Shown piece by piece: positions 20,101-29,583 of a stretch of 64,000 nt of DNA (its first letter is position 1; each line of letters starts with the position of its first letter). The stretch comes from Confluentibacter flavum (lineage in GTDB: Bacteria > Bacteroidota > Bacteroidia > Flavobacteriales > Flavobacteriaceae): assembly GCF_002843175.1 (NCBI RefSeq), contig NZ_PJEO01000011.1, forward strand, positions 150,400-214,399. Direction: 5' to 3'. The position numbers and the translations under genes are program-made. The notes under the pieces are model-generated. The model was not told the DNA's origin. It did no database searches and saw only the letters and a list, made by a program, of their open reading frames with translations.

Positions 20101-21169
20101 TGTTTACGTAAGTGTATCTGATTCAGGCCCTGGCATTAGTGATGAAGATAAAGAACATGTTTTCGAACGGTTTTATCAGGCTCAGCAAAAACAAGATAAA
20201 ACAGGAAGTGGAATAGGTTTGCATATTGCAAATGAATATGTTAACCTACATGGTGGTGCTATTACCTTAACGGATAATATACCGTACGGGTGTGTGTTTA
20301 CCATTAAACTTCCAATCAGGGAAATTAGTCAAACTGAAAACTTATATTCATACAATACATCCGATGAAGACGTTTTAGAAGATGTTGTAAAATTAGACGC
20401 TATTAATAATAAACCTTTATTGTTATTTGTAGATGACAATAAAGATTTTTGTGGTTTTATGGTAGACAATCTTGAAGATGAGTATTCAGTAATAACCGCT
20501 AATAATGGGCTAGAAGCCATAGAACAATTAAATAAGCAAGACGTAACTATTGTTATAAGCGATGTCATGATGCCCATAATGAGTGGAACCGAACTTTGTG
20601 AAAAGATAAAAACAAATATTTATTGGTCTCATATTCCAGTAATATTATTGACAGCACGAGCAGCAGAGGAGCATCAAATTGAAGGATTGGAATTAGGTGC
20701 AGATGATTATATTACGAAGCCTTTTAATTTTAATTTGTTAAGGCTCCGCATTCGCAAATTCATTGAATGGACCGAGAGAAGTCATAATATATTTAGCCAA
20801 AAATTAGATGTTGCACCATCAGAAATCACAATCACGTCTTTAGATGAGAAACTTATTGAGAAGGCCATCAAAGTTGTAGAAGATCATATTAGTAATTCCG
20901 AATTTTCTGTTGAAACATTAGGGATGGCTGTAGGATTAAGTCGAGGACACTTATACAAAAAGTTAATGGTTATTACGGGTAAAGGTCCTTCAGAATTTAT
21001 TCGAACAATACGGTTGAAAAGAGGACGTCAGCTACTAGAAAAAAGTCAATTACAAATTTCAGAAATAGCCTATGAAGTCGGTTTCAATTCTCCAAAAAGA
21101 TTTACAAAATACTTTCGAGATGAGTTTGGGGTTTTACCATCTGAATATTTACGTATCCATAAGGAATAA
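17144..21169 (+). CDS. Hybrid two-component system regulator (HTCS) of the polysaccharide locus
   Basis: Complete 1341-residue HTCS. Signal peptide at 1-29 (a second ATG at 17156 gives a tidier signal and may be the true start). Beta-propeller repeats (FLWVGTESGLNRYDGY, IWLGTDGNGLF, IWIGTFQKGLY, IWVTTSNGLSIL) to about residue 680, Y_Y_Y domain (about 690-785), membrane helix (about 789-812), HisKA with NISHDLRTPL (about 846), ATPase with NLLSNAFKYT and GSGIGLHI, receiver with ISDVMMP Asp (about 1140), AraC-type HTH (about 1235-1341). Directly upstream of susC, the usual position of the regulator that senses an oligosaccharide of the target glycan and activates the locus. Confidence 0.96.
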   Translation: MIHNMKTNKTLLYFTIVFWIITLQNTIGQSSYIFRHLNTNDGLSNASVKAILRDSYGFLWVGTESGLNRYDGYGFKVYNANSKMPHSLESNDVMGLQEDGLGNIWVDLGFTYMVYNREKDHFISEKESFFKELNIQAVDNSKIYVDKKQNLWVLNREKVFCYNIKKKTTSGFNLEIPLDDIGNVNITDNGDSLFVISQSGEFWQLNVNSGKQTIIKLPNFIMQAINKYFNKIYVDSNNGLWLHSNMADVVFYRKHPNSEWMTIELKSEIQTDGNSITSIIENRPGQIWIVTDHKGVFVYNKAKGSIENIISDPWESSTLSSNSIKCIYRDSNETVWIGHSKKGLSYYHESFRNIMNFEHPECSDISVIMEDHLENIWLGTDGNGLFVKDKKLGNGVIKLPIPNVAIVSILEDRANRIWIGTFQKGLYCYENGKMVQYTTGNSKLSNNNIWDIEEDRYGNIWIGTLGGKIQLLPSESSNFDFLLSPFEEDTAVLDMFYDGGDKVYAGTVSGLLEIDITTKKHVIYFSNINGTQRFLRDAVTNVYKDNRDILWLGHNIGLTIWDKKTDKIYYFNKAKGLCDDSIKGIVSDNLNNIWVTTSNGLSILTADRDLDNNLSITSKNYSVKDGLMDNFFNAHSISKLKNGDILLGNIDGYSIFNPNKMEEKNRPLAKVKFTGLTVSNQKIQVDSIYNGHKLLERPMELTSDLIFKYNDKLISLQFTTGDLLNADKIRYAYQIEGFNTEWIPTQENKIELSTLHPGEYKLLIKASNSDGVWNNDPTILNIKVTPPFYFSIWAIVLYALATIGIIIYFILRSKRRHLIKLEQHRIRMDREKEMQVNEMKLKFFTNISHDLRTPLTLIITPLQVLLNETMEENMKKKLSTIYKNAQQLLSLINSLLDFRKLDVGIDTLNLKPGDFVDFVRDIYLSFSVYANERHINLSLSNEIDNLLMQFDRDKIQKTLTNLLSNAFKYTSDGGAINIHIDSYDDYVYVSVSDSGPGISDEDKEHVFERFYQAQQKQDKTGSGIGLHIANEYVNLHGGAITLTDNIPYGCVFTIKLPIREISQTENLYSYNTSDEDVLEDVVKLDAINNKPLLLFVDDNKDFCGFMVDNLEDEYSVITANNGLEAIEQLNKQDVTIVISDVMMPIMSGTELCEKIKTNIYWSHIPVILLTARAAEEHQIEGLELGADDYITKPFNFNLLRLRIRKFIEWTERSHNIFSQKLDVAPSEITITSLDEKLIEKAIKVVEDHISNSEFSVETLGMAVGLSRGHLYKKLMVITGKGPSEFIRTIRLKRGRQLLEKSQLQISEIAYEVGFNSPKRFTKYFRDEFGVLPSEYLRIHKE

Positions 21170-21620
21170 GAATAGTACATAGTCTGTAATTAAACTTATG
21201 TTATTTCTCCACATATAATATCATCTTCCCTTTATTTCCAAATTTTATAATTCCAGAATAAAAAATGTCTTATGCTCAATTCTATTTAATACTTAAATAG
21301 ATGGTTTATCATACAAAATTTTTAATTCTATAAGCAAATACAGCAATTGCAACATTTCAGACTGTTTTCTGATACAAAACGACCATATAGATTTAAGTAA
21401 CTTAATGTAGGTTTACATGCTTAGTTTATTCCTCACAAATGGGAGAATAAGAAAACCCTGCGTTTTATGCATAAAATATTAACAAAATATTAACACGTAT
21501 AGAAAAGAACAATAACTAAAAAACACAAAGAATGATTAAATAATTACTAGGATTAAAAAGATTAAAAAAGCATAGCAATTGTATGCTTTAAACCATAACC
21601 AAACTAAAATTAAATTAAAT
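21170..21620. other. Intergenic region upstream of susC
   Basis: About 450 bp of AT-rich DNA with no convincing gene. It must contain the susC promoter and the presumed HTCS operator, but I could not identify a clean TTG-N17-23-TANNTTTG match. A tandem 11-bp direct repeat (AAAATATTAAC at 21473-21483 and 21484-21494) is the most distinctive element. Confidence 0.5.
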
Positions 21621-24600
21621 ATGAATGAAAAACATGTGATTAGATATGTCATAAAGCTATCTAGAACCCTTATCAAGAAGTATGCTATTATAGCAATACT
21701 ATTTCCGTTTTGTCTGGCATCAGCCCAAAATTCCACTGAAAAAATTACTGGTGTCGTTTTAGACGAATCAAACGGTGAACCGCTTTTAGGAGTTAACATT
21801 TTACTGAAGGATTCCAACCAAGGAGCCGTTACAGATGAAAATGGTACATTTTCCATTACGGCCAAAATTGGAGAAACACTTACAGTAAGCTATTTAGGGT
21901 TTGTGACCCAACAGGTAAAAATTACCGGTAATCAATTAAGTATTCGATTAAAAGAAGATATTAATTCTTTGAACGAAGTGGTAGTAATTGGTTATGGTAA
22001 ATCAAAGAGAGGAGATCTTACTGGTGGTATTTCTTCTATTAGTGGAGAAGAACTTCTCAAAACAAAACCTACTACATTTGATCAAGCGCTACAAGGAAAA
22101 GTAGCCGGTGTAGTGGTACAACAAACATCTGGGCAACCAGGAGGAGGGGTTAATGTACAAATACGTGGTTTGTCTTCTTTTGGTGGAAGTTCTCCTTTAT
22201 ATGTAATTGATGGAGTTATAATTGGTCAAAGTTATGATGGAGGCAATGGTACAAATCCATTAGCTGCTATTAGTCCCTCAGATATTGAGTCTGTTGACGT
22301 TTTAAAAGATGCATCTGCAACTGCTATTTATGGATCGCAGGCGACTAATGGTGTCATTGTTATTACCACTAAAAGAGGTAGAGAAGGGAAGCCAAAAATT
22401 ACTTATGACTATAGTAGTGGATTTCAGCAATTAACAAAGCAATATCCTACTATGAATTTGCAAGAGTATGCCCAGTTTATTAACGATAGATCTGTTATTT
22501 GGGGATTTGATGAAAGGCCTGAATTTGCAAATCCAAAGCACTTAGGCAAAGGCACAAACTGGCAAGACGAATTATTCAGAAGTGCTCCAATGAGCAATCA
22601 TGTACTTACAATGAGTGGAGGTAATGATAGAACACAGTATTTATTGTCAGGTTCATATTTTAGTCAAGAGGGTATAGCGATAGGATCTAAGTTTACAAGA
22701 ACTTCTTTAAGGATAAATTTGGATAATAAAGCGACTGATTGGTTGAAAATAGGAACTAGTTTACAGTTAACCCATATTGATGAGAATGTAAATACAACAG
22801 GTTCAAATGTTATTGCATCAGCATTATGGCAAACACCAGATATAGCAGTTAAAAATCCTGATGGTAGTTATGCTGGAGAAGAAAGTAGTGAAGGATGGAT
22901 TACAAAACGTGTAAACCCAGTTGCTATTTCTCTTGTTAATAAAAATAATCCTAAAAGAAATCAGTTGTTTGGTAATCTTTATGCTGATATGACATTGACA
23001 AAGAATTTGACATTTAGAAATGAGATCTCAGCAAATGTTTTTCTTCAAACAAATAATGAATATTATCCTAAATATAAATTTGGGTTAGCTGAGAGATTAG
23101 TGAATGAGTCAAAATATAGTTATAGTCAAAACTATTTTACTGCTTTTAGGAGTTTTCTTACTTATGCTAAAGTGTTTAAAAACAAATACAATGTTAACTT
23201 GCTGTTAGGACATGAGGCACAGTTGTCTCAGTTTGAAAATGTTAATGCAGCAAGAAGAGGTTTCATTTCAGACAATGTTACCAATATAGGTAGTGGTGAT
23301 GCATCAACTGCTACAAATGGTGGACAAAAAGGAGCTGGTGCGCAGGAATCTTATTTTGGGCGTCTTAATTTTATTTTAAATGATAAATATTTGTTTACAG
23401 CTAATTTGCGTGCAGATGGCTCTTCAAAATTTATATCAGATAACCGTTGGGTAAATACGTATTCTGGAGCATTTGCATGGAAGATCAATAAAGAAGGTTT
23501 CTTAAAAGATGTAAAAGGGATTAATGAGCTTAAAATAAGAGTGGGTTATGGTGAAACTAATAATCAAAATGTTAGAGAAAATGCTTATTTATCAACGCTA
23601 ACGGCGTCTCCAACATCTTTGGGTAATGCACTAGTTGTGACTAATTTAGGAAACCCTGATGTTCAATGGGAAAGTACAGAATATAGTAATGTTGGAATTG
23701 ATGCAAATCTTTTTAATTGGAGACTTAATCTTTCAGTTGATGTCTATAATCGTTTGACGGACGGATTGTTAATGCAAATCCCATTACCACTTTATTCTGG
23801 AACAACTACCGGGTGGTCTCCAGGAGCAATTTTTGCTCCATATGTAAATATTGGATCTGTTAGAAATAGAGGGATAGATTTTCGTATAAATTCTAAAAAT
23901 ATAAATACTAAAGATTTTTCTTGGAGTTCTGATTTTACCTTATCTCATAATAAAAACAAGGTATTAAAATTAAATACAGATGGAGCTTCCTTGCCTGGAA
24001 CTTATGGCAATGAAGTAGTTGCTCAAACGGTAGTTGGTGGATCTATAGGTGATTTTTATGGTTACAAAGTAGATGGAGGCGTATTTGCAACCGCAAGCGA
24101 TTTTGAGACGCATGCATTGCCTGCTACTAATGATGGTGTTGCATTACCAATTACGCCAAATTCTGGAGGGGTATGGTATGGAGATCTTAAATTTAAAGAT
24201 TTAAATGGGGATGGTATTATTACTGAAAAAGATAGAACGTATTTAGGTTCTCCAATTCCTGTTGTTCAACTAGGTTTTGGTAATAACTTTAGTTATAAAG
24301 GTATTGATTTGAATATTTTCTTTAGTTCTAATATTGGTAATAAAGTAATAAATGCAATGAGAATTAATGGAGAAAATCCTTTAACTAATTATGGATACTT
24401 AAAAACATTAAAAGATCATGCGGTACTTGCTTTAATTGATCCAAATGGTTCGGCTTCAGATGTTAACAATGTGTATGTTACCAATCCAAACACTACCATT
24501 GTAGGGCTTAAAAATAATAATAGTAATCAAAGCCACCGTTTCTCTGATAAATATGTTGAAGATGGCTCTTTTATCAGATGTAAAAATATTACTCTAGGTT

Positions 24601-24803
24601 ATACCTTCCCTAAAGACATACTTGATAAATTCCATTTAGATAATTTACGTGTGTATGCGAATGTAACCAATGCTTTTCTTATTACTAAATACAAAGGATT
24701 GGATCCTGAAGTGGGTTCGTGGAATCCATTACGGGCTGGAATTGATGATGGCTTTTACCCGCAAGCACGAACATTTACTTTAGGACTTAACTTGGGACTT
24801 TAA
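21621..24803 (+). CDS. susC: SusC-like TonB-dependent outer-membrane transporter
   Basis: Outer-membrane barrel that imports oligosaccharides with SusD as lid. Start chosen at 21621 because it gives a proper signal peptide ending in LASAQ (about residue 36); an upstream in-frame TTG adds only 14 unlikely residues. After the signal: carboxypeptidase-regulatory-like domain (ITGVVLDESNGEPLLGVNI), the SusC TonB-box region NSLNEVVVIGYG, plug domain (ALQGKVAGVVVQQTSGQPGG, SPLYVIDGVI, SVDVLKDASATAIYGSQATNGVI), then a long 22-strand barrel ending RTFTLGLNLGL. About 1060 residues, normal for the family. susD follows after 25 bp. Confidence 0.97.
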   Translation: MNEKHVIRYVIKLSRTLIKKYAIIAILFPFCLASAQNSTEKITGVVLDESNGEPLLGVNILLKDSNQGAVTDENGTFSITAKIGETLTVSYLGFVTQQVKITGNQLSIRLKEDINSLNEVVVIGYGKSKRGDLTGGISSISGEELLKTKPTTFDQALQGKVAGVVVQQTSGQPGGGVNVQIRGLSSFGGSSPLYVIDGVIIGQSYDGGNGTNPLAAISPSDIESVDVLKDASATAIYGSQATNGVIVITTKRGREGKPKITYDYSSGFQQLTKQYPTMNLQEYAQFINDRSVIWGFDERPEFANPKHLGKGTNWQDELFRSAPMSNHVLTMSGGNDRTQYLLSGSYFSQEGIAIGSKFTRTSLRINLDNKATDWLKIGTSLQLTHIDENVNTTGSNVIASALWQTPDIAVKNPDGSYAGEESSEGWITKRVNPVAISLVNKNNPKRNQLFGNLYADMTLTKNLTFRNEISANVFLQTNNEYYPKYKFGLAERLVNESKYSYSQNYFTAFRSFLTYAKVFKNKYNVNLLLGHEAQLSQFENVNAARRGFISDNVTNIGSGDASTATNGGQKGAGAQESYFGRLNFILNDKYLFTANLRADGSSKFISDNRWVNTYSGAFAWKINKEGFLKDVKGINELKIRVGYGETNNQNVRENAYLSTLTASPTSLGNALVVTNLGNPDVQWESTEYSNVGIDANLFNWRLNLSVDVYNRLTDGLLMQIPLPLYSGTTTGWSPGAIFAPYVNIGSVRNRGIDFRINSKNINTKDFSWSSDFTLSHNKNKVLKLNTDGASLPGTYGNEVVAQTVVGGSIGDFYGYKVDGGVFATASDFETHALPATNDGVALPITPNSGGVWYGDLKFKDLNGDGIITEKDRTYLGSPIPVVQLGFGNNFSYKGIDLNIFFSSNIGNKVINAMRINGENPLTNYGYLKTLKDHAVLALIDPNGSASDVNNVYVTNPNTTIVGLKNNNSNQSHRFSDKYVEDGSFIRCKNITLGYTFPKDILDKFHLDNLRVYANVTNAFLITKYKGLDPEVGSWNPLRAGIDDGFYPQARTFTLGLNLGL

Positions 24804-24828
24804 TTTTAAATAAATAAACTAACGTATT

Positions 24829-26421
24829 ATGAAAAATATAAATTTTAAATTGATTTGTGTGTTGTTTGCTGTGTTTTTTGCAGTAAGCTGCTCGAAAGAT
24901 TTTCTCGAGCGACCTTCTCTATCAGAGATAAGCACTGAAAATTTTTATCAGACAAAAGAAGAACTCAGGTTAGCTACGGCGGGACTTTATGCTGGTAAAG
25001 TATGGGGAGAATACCATAATCGAGCAATCATTGCTATTGGGGATGTATTAGGCGGGAACCTTGTTCTGCCATGGGGAGGGCAAGATCTGGTAGAGCTTAA
25101 CACGTTTACGCTTTCAGGAACTAACGATCGTTTAGTATCCTGTTGGAAAGGGCTATATTTTGTGGTTGGGCATTGCAATGCTACAATTAATGGTATTGAA
25201 AATGCACCAGCAACAATTGCTGAGGCAGATAAAAATGCTGCCATAGCGGAGGCAAGATTCATTCGTGCTATGGCATACTATCATCTTGTTATGACATGGG
25301 GAGAAGTGCCTATATATGAAGATTATGCGGAGTTGATATCATCTCCTTTAGTAAACAAAAATATAGTAGCAGATGGTTACCGATTTATTACTGAAGATTT
25401 AATTTTTGCTGCCGAAAATCTTCCTGAAACTGATGAAAAAGGTAGAGTTACTAGTTGGTCTGCAAAAGGTCTGTTAAGCAAAGTATATTTAACGATGGCA
25501 GGATTAGGTCAATCAGGTGGAACCCGCAATCAGGAATATTTAGACTTGGCAAAAAATTATGCAAAAGATGTAATAGAAAACAGTGGCTCTGTATTACTTC
25601 CTAGTTATAAAGATCTTTTTAAAACGCAATTCAATGATAATCCAGAATCATTATTTGCACTGCAATGGACTAGTCCCAGTGGTGGTTGGGGGGAAGGTAA
25701 TATGAACTTGACAATGTCGCCAAGCAATGATATTGTCCCTCAAAAAGAGCTTGCTTTTGGAGGTCCATCACCGAGTTATGATTTGTATTTAGCGTATACT
25801 GAGCAGGATTCCATAAGACGTAAAGCGACTATTATGCTCCCTGGAGACTATTATGAAGAGTTAAACGCTGCTGAAGGTGGATATACTTGTACTTTGCCAG
25901 CGATGAAGAAACATATTATTGGTAACGAAGTAGATAATAATTTTCCTGCAATGACGACTTTAAGTTCTATAGAGCATAATTCATTACTTAGATTGGCAGA
26001 TGTTTATTTGATATATGCTGAAGCTATCTTGGGTAATAATGCCTCTACAACTAATGCTGAAGCCTTATTGTATTTTAATATGGTAAGAGAGCGTGCAGGG
26101 GTTGATCCTTTAACAGAGCTTAATACTGATATTATTCTAAAAGAAAGAAGACTTGAATTTGCTTGTGAAGGACAATATTGGTATGATTTAGTAAGACTTT
26201 CTTATTATAATCCTGTAAAAGCAATTGAAGTTCTTAATACTCAAATTAGTAATGATATAAGGGTAAGATTTGATTATGATGAAGATACTGAAATAGCTAC
26301 ACCTAATGATCCTATAGGAATTATTACTCCGGCATCTGTTGGTACTTTTACTTTGCAATTACCTTCATTAGAAATAATTGCTAATCCAAAATTGAATGAA
26401 CCTGCAGTACCATACTATTAA
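24829..26421 (+). CDS. susD: SusD-like surface glycan-binding lipoprotein
   Basis: Cell-surface lipoprotein of 530 residues that caps the SusC barrel and binds the glycan. Lipobox Cys21 followed by SKDFLERPSLSEIS, the usual SusD start. Tetratricopeptide-like helices with AEARFIRAMAYYHLVMTWGEVPIYED, WSAKGLLSKVYLTM, and the C-terminal RLADVYLIYAEAI, VRERAGVDPL and ILKERRLEFACEGQYWYDLVRL are all hallmark SusD/RagB segments. Immediately downstream of susC and upstream of the surface glycan-binding protein. The substrate cannot be read from this protein alone. Confidence 0.97.
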   Translation: MKNINFKLICVLFAVFFAVSCSKDFLERPSLSEISTENFYQTKEELRLATAGLYAGKVWGEYHNRAIIAIGDVLGGNLVLPWGGQDLVELNTFTLSGTNDRLVSCWKGLYFVVGHCNATINGIENAPATIAEADKNAAIAEARFIRAMAYYHLVMTWGEVPIYEDYAELISSPLVNKNIVADGYRFITEDLIFAAENLPETDEKGRVTSWSAKGLLSKVYLTMAGLGQSGGTRNQEYLDLAKNYAKDVIENSGSVLLPSYKDLFKTQFNDNPESLFALQWTSPSGGWGEGNMNLTMSPSNDIVPQKELAFGGPSPSYDLYLAYTEQDSIRRKATIMLPGDYYEELNAAEGGYTCTLPAMKKHIIGNEVDNNFPAMTTLSSIEHNSLLRLADVYLIYAEAILGNNASTTNAEALLYFNMVRERAGVDPLTELNTDIILKERRLEFACEGQYWYDLVRLSYYNPVKAIEVLNTQISNDIRVRFDYDEDTEIATPNDPIGIITPASVGTFTLQLPSLEIIANPKLNEPAVPYY

Positions 26422-26438
26422 TACTAAATAATAAAGAC

Positions 26439-27962
26439 ATGAAAAATATACTAAATAAATACATTCCTTTTTTACTGGCTTTCAGTATAACGGTAATTAT
26501 TACACTATTTACGTCTTGTGATAATAATGATGATGATGTTTCAGGTTCGGGTGGTGCTCCTGTTATTACACAGATACGAAATTATGAAGCTTCACCAAAT
26601 GACACGCTTGTTGATAAGATAGTTCCTGGTCAATGGATAGTAGTCCATGGGAAGAATTTAAAAAAAGCCACTGAAATAAGTTTTAATGGTAGTTCTGCTC
26701 AGTTCGATGCTGGATTGTTTTCAGATAACACAGCGGTTTTACAAGTTCCTTGGTCTGTACCTCTTAATAATCTTGATCCAGATATTGTTAATACTATACA
26801 ATATGTTACCATTAGCGGAACAACTACTTTTAAATTTAATGTAGTTGGGCCGCCAGCTACCATCTATGGCAATTCGATGACATCTGCTACTATGGCAGGC
26901 GATTCGATTTATATTTATGGTGCTAATTTATATTTGATAGAAAAACTGACCCTAGCAGGTACAGATGTGTCATCATTTACAACAGTAGATGATGGTAGTT
27001 CCATCGGATTTACACTTCCGGCTATTGATGCGCCAATGCCTTGGGCTGGAGAGCTTGTTCTTGCATCTGGTATCTATCAATTTGATGTTTTAATTGTTCC
27101 AGAAATTTTTGCTGTTTCTAATGCAAATCCTTCTGGGGGCGATTTAGTACGTGTGTATGGTAAAAATTTGAATGATGTTTCAAGTTTTAGTTTTGGCGGT
27201 GCTAATATTACAGATTTTACAGAAGAACCAGATGGTTATTATGTTGAGTTTATAGCTCCTGATAGATGGAGTTACTCTAGTGGACCAGTGACCATTGTTA
27301 ATAGTTATGGAACGGCTTCTACTGTGTATGGTATAAATACTCAAAATGGCGATAAAGTAGGTCTTTTAGCAAATTTTGAGTGGGGTGATTATTTTGGTTA
27401 TCATTGGTGGGGAGATATTTCTTTAGCTTTTGGCCCCGTAGCCGATTTTAATGGTTCGATGGGAACAAATAATTCTATGTATATATATTTTAATACGCCT
27501 ATTTTAGCCGGTGGTGAAAGTAAGTACGCCCCATTGGGTAATTCTAATACGGGTAATAAATGGATACCTGTGGCCAATCTTTCAGATCCTGTTGAAAACT
27601 GGGGGCTTCAATTTGAAATAAGTGTGGCCAACCCATGGAATGGAGGTACGCTTTATATTAGAACTGAATTTGCAGGTGATACTTTTGTAGCGCGTTATGA
27701 GCCATGGAAAATTCCTGGTTCTAATAAGACCCTTGCTTATAAAACGGATGGTTGGCAAACCGTAACGATTCCTTTATCTCAATTCAAATCAAAAGATGTC
27801 ACATTAGGGGATGGTAATCCAGTTGACAGTTTAAATAAATTACTAGGCGCTACTGGTGCGAGTAGTTATAATATGACCCTTAAAAATTTCGCCTCTTCAT
27901 CAACAGCAACAGGTTTTTATGCTGCTATTGACAATATTAGAGTGGTGAAAATCAAAGAATAA
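26439..27962 (+). CDS. Surface glycan-binding protein with TIG/IPT repeats and XBD-like C-terminus
   Basis: Lipoprotein of 507 residues; Cys27 is followed by DNNDDD, a strong acidic surface-export signal in Bacteroidota. Roughly three immunoglobulin-like IPT/TIG repeats (about 40-300) form a spacer, recognisable from PGQWIVVHGKNLKKATEISFNG, GDSIYIYGANLYLIEKLTLAG and GGDLVRVYGKNLNDVSSFSFGG. The C-terminal about 200 residues, rich in Trp (WGDYFGYHWWGD, NWGLQF, YEPWKIPG, DGWQTVTIPL), resemble the xyloglucan-binding domain of SGBP-B from the Bacteroides ovatus xyloglucan locus (Pfam SGBP_B_XBD, from memory). It would hold polysaccharide at the surface for the GH5 enzymes. Relatives of this domain also bind other beta-glucans and mannans. 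Confidence 0.88.
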   Translation: MKNILNKYIPFLLAFSITVIITLFTSCDNNDDDVSGSGGAPVITQIRNYEASPNDTLVDKIVPGQWIVVHGKNLKKATEISFNGSSAQFDAGLFSDNTAVLQVPWSVPLNNLDPDIVNTIQYVTISGTTTFKFNVVGPPATIYGNSMTSATMAGDSIYIYGANLYLIEKLTLAGTDVSSFTTVDDGSSIGFTLPAIDAPMPWAGELVLASGIYQFDVLIVPEIFAVSNANPSGGDLVRVYGKNLNDVSSFSFGGANITDFTEEPDGYYVEFIAPDRWSYSSGPVTIVNSYGTASTVYGINTQNGDKVGLLANFEWGDYFGYHWWGDISLAFGPVADFNGSMGTNNSMYIYFNTPILAGGESKYAPLGNSNTGNKWIPVANLSDPVENWGLQFEISVANPWNGGTLYIRTEFAGDTFVARYEPWKIPGSNKTLAYKTDGWQTVTIPLSQFKSKDVTLGDGNPVDSLNKLLGATGASSYNMTLKNFASSSTATGFYAAIDNIRVVKIKE

Positions 27963-27997
27963 ATCTTTCATAATAAACTTTTTAATAGCTAAAAGTA

Positions 27998-28040
27998 ACC
28001 TGCGGGATTCAATGAAAATTGAATTTTCCGCAGGTTTTTA
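27998..28040 (+). terminator. Intrinsic terminator between the binding-protein genes and the GH5 array
   Basis: AACCTGCGG (27998-28006) pairs with CCGCAGGTT (28029-28037), with an inner ATTCAAT/ATTGAAT stem around a GAAA loop, then a T-run to 28040. It would let the susCD-SGBP genes be expressed independently of, or more than, the enzymes downstream. Confidence 0.85.
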
Positions 28041-28074
28041 ATCCATAAAAATTTATTAATAAAAAATAAAAAAA

Positions 28075-29550
28075 ATGAAGTCCAAACATTTCTACAAAAT
28101 TTTACTTTTACTATGTGTTATCGTAACATCGGTATCCTGTTCAAGTAGCGGTGAGGCTGAAGATCCAATACTAACGGTTTCCGCGACCGAAGTATCCTTT
28201 GAGCCAGATGGCGGAACATCTGATGTATCACTTACAACAAACGGCACATGGACTGTTTCTAATCCAGCAACATCTTGGTTGCAAATAAACAATACGAGTG
28301 GTGGTACTGGAACAGCAACAATAACAATAACATCTGGAATGAATGGTTCTCAATTGACTCGTACCGCTACAATTACAGTTACGTCAAGCAATGGACAGGC
28401 AAGACGTATAACAGTTACGCAAACGGGCAATTTTTATCCATCATATAATTTAACGCCTAAAGCACCCGACGCAACAGGAATGAGCAGTACAGCGGTAGAA
28501 CTGGCGGCAAAAATGCGTATGGGAATGGGTATAAATATTGGCAATACCATGGAATCCCCGGGCGAAGGCGACTGGCAGTATGGTAATAAAATTACCGAAT
28601 CATATATAAAATTTTTGAAAGCAACAGGTTTCAGTGCAATACGACTTCCTGTTGCATGGAATTGGAGTCATATAATTGATCCTGACAAAGCGAAAATTGA
28701 CCCAGAATGGCTTGACAGAGTGAAAGAAGTAGTTGGGTGGTGTGTGGATAATGATATGTATGTGATGGTGAATATTCACTGGGACGGCGGCTGGCTGGAA
28801 AATAATATTACCCACGATAAGAAAGAATCTGTTAATGCGAAACAAAAAGCACTTTGGGAACAGATAGCTACAACCTTGCGTGATTTTGATGAACACGTTC
28901 TATTTGCCAGCACGAATGAACCTTGGGCTTGGGATGCCGAGATTATGGCCATACTTAATGGTTATCACGAAACATTCATCAAGGCAGTTCGCTCTACCGG
29001 AGGCAGAAACAGTAACAGGGTGCTGGTTGTGCAGGGGCCTAGTGGTAGTAGTGAATACACTTCTAAGCTGATGACTACGCTTCCTTACGACCCGGTACCT
29101 GATCGTATGATGGTTGAGGTGCATTTCTACTCGCCTTATCCATTTATAATGAACCACGATGGAGATCATGGTCCGGGCACCAAAGTGGCTTACTACTGGG
29201 GGGCTGGGAATCATTCTACTATTGAGCCGGAGCGCAACGCCACCTTTGGAGAAGAGGATGCGGTCATTGCTGAACTCGGAATGATGAAAAAGTTTGTTGA
29301 TAGGGGTATCCCTGTGATATTGGGTGAATATGGAGACTATAGACGGACTGCCGACCTCGGAAGGGGTGTTCCTAAGGATACGGAGATGCACAACAAGTCT
29401 GTGGAATACTGGCTAACGTTTACGACCAAAACTATGATAGCGAATGGTTTTTTACCATTCTGGTGGGAGGTAGGTCAAGTTTTTGATAGAAAAGATAATG
29501 TGGTAAAGGATCAGGCTATGTTAGATGCCATTATCGCAGGATATAATTAA
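28075..29550 (+). CDS. BACON-GH5 endoglucanase/xyloglucanase-type lipoprotein, copy 1
   Basis: Endo-acting retaining enzyme, 491 residues. Lipobox Cys22 followed by SSSGEAEDP, an acidic surface-export tail. BACON domain (about 30-120), a linker (YPSYNLTPKAPDATGMSS), then a GH5 barrel resembling subfamily 4: INIGNTMESP, IRLPVAWNW, VNIHWDGGWLE, acid/base E282 in STNEP, VHFYSPY, nucleophile E418 in LGEYGDYRR, and FWWEVG. The BACON-GH5 arrangement is that of the surface xyloglucanase BoGH5A; in the known protein BACON serves as a spacer. First member of the five-copy array, A-type catalytic domain (MHNKSVEYW near the C-terminus). A small MGMG insertion before INIGNT is unique to this copy. Confidence 0.93.
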   Translation: MKSKHFYKILLLLCVIVTSVSCSSSGEAEDPILTVSATEVSFEPDGGTSDVSLTTNGTWTVSNPATSWLQINNTSGGTGTATITITSGMNGSQLTRTATITVTSSNGQARRITVTQTGNFYPSYNLTPKAPDATGMSSTAVELAAKMRMGMGINIGNTMESPGEGDWQYGNKITESYIKFLKATGFSAIRLPVAWNWSHIIDPDKAKIDPEWLDRVKEVVGWCVDNDMYVMVNIHWDGGWLENNITHDKKESVNAKQKALWEQIATTLRDFDEHVLFASTNEPWAWDAEIMAILNGYHETFIKAVRSTGGRNSNRVLVVQGPSGSSEYTSKLMTTLPYDPVPDRMMVEVHFYSPYPFIMNHDGDHGPGTKVAYYWGAGNHSTIEPERNATFGEEDAVIAELGMMKKFVDRGIPVILGEYGDYRRTADLGRGVPKDTEMHNKSVEYWLTFTTKTMIANGFLPFWWEVGQVFDRKDNVVKDQAMLDAIIAGYN

Positions 29551-29583
29551 TAATAGAGTGTCCATTATAGCATAAGGTTATTT

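Noticed and set aside
28900..29391. 163-codon frame antisense to GH5 copy 1, with similar antisense frames in copies 3, 4 and 5
   Set aside because: They recur only because the GH5 copies are homologous; translations show no protein features of their own.
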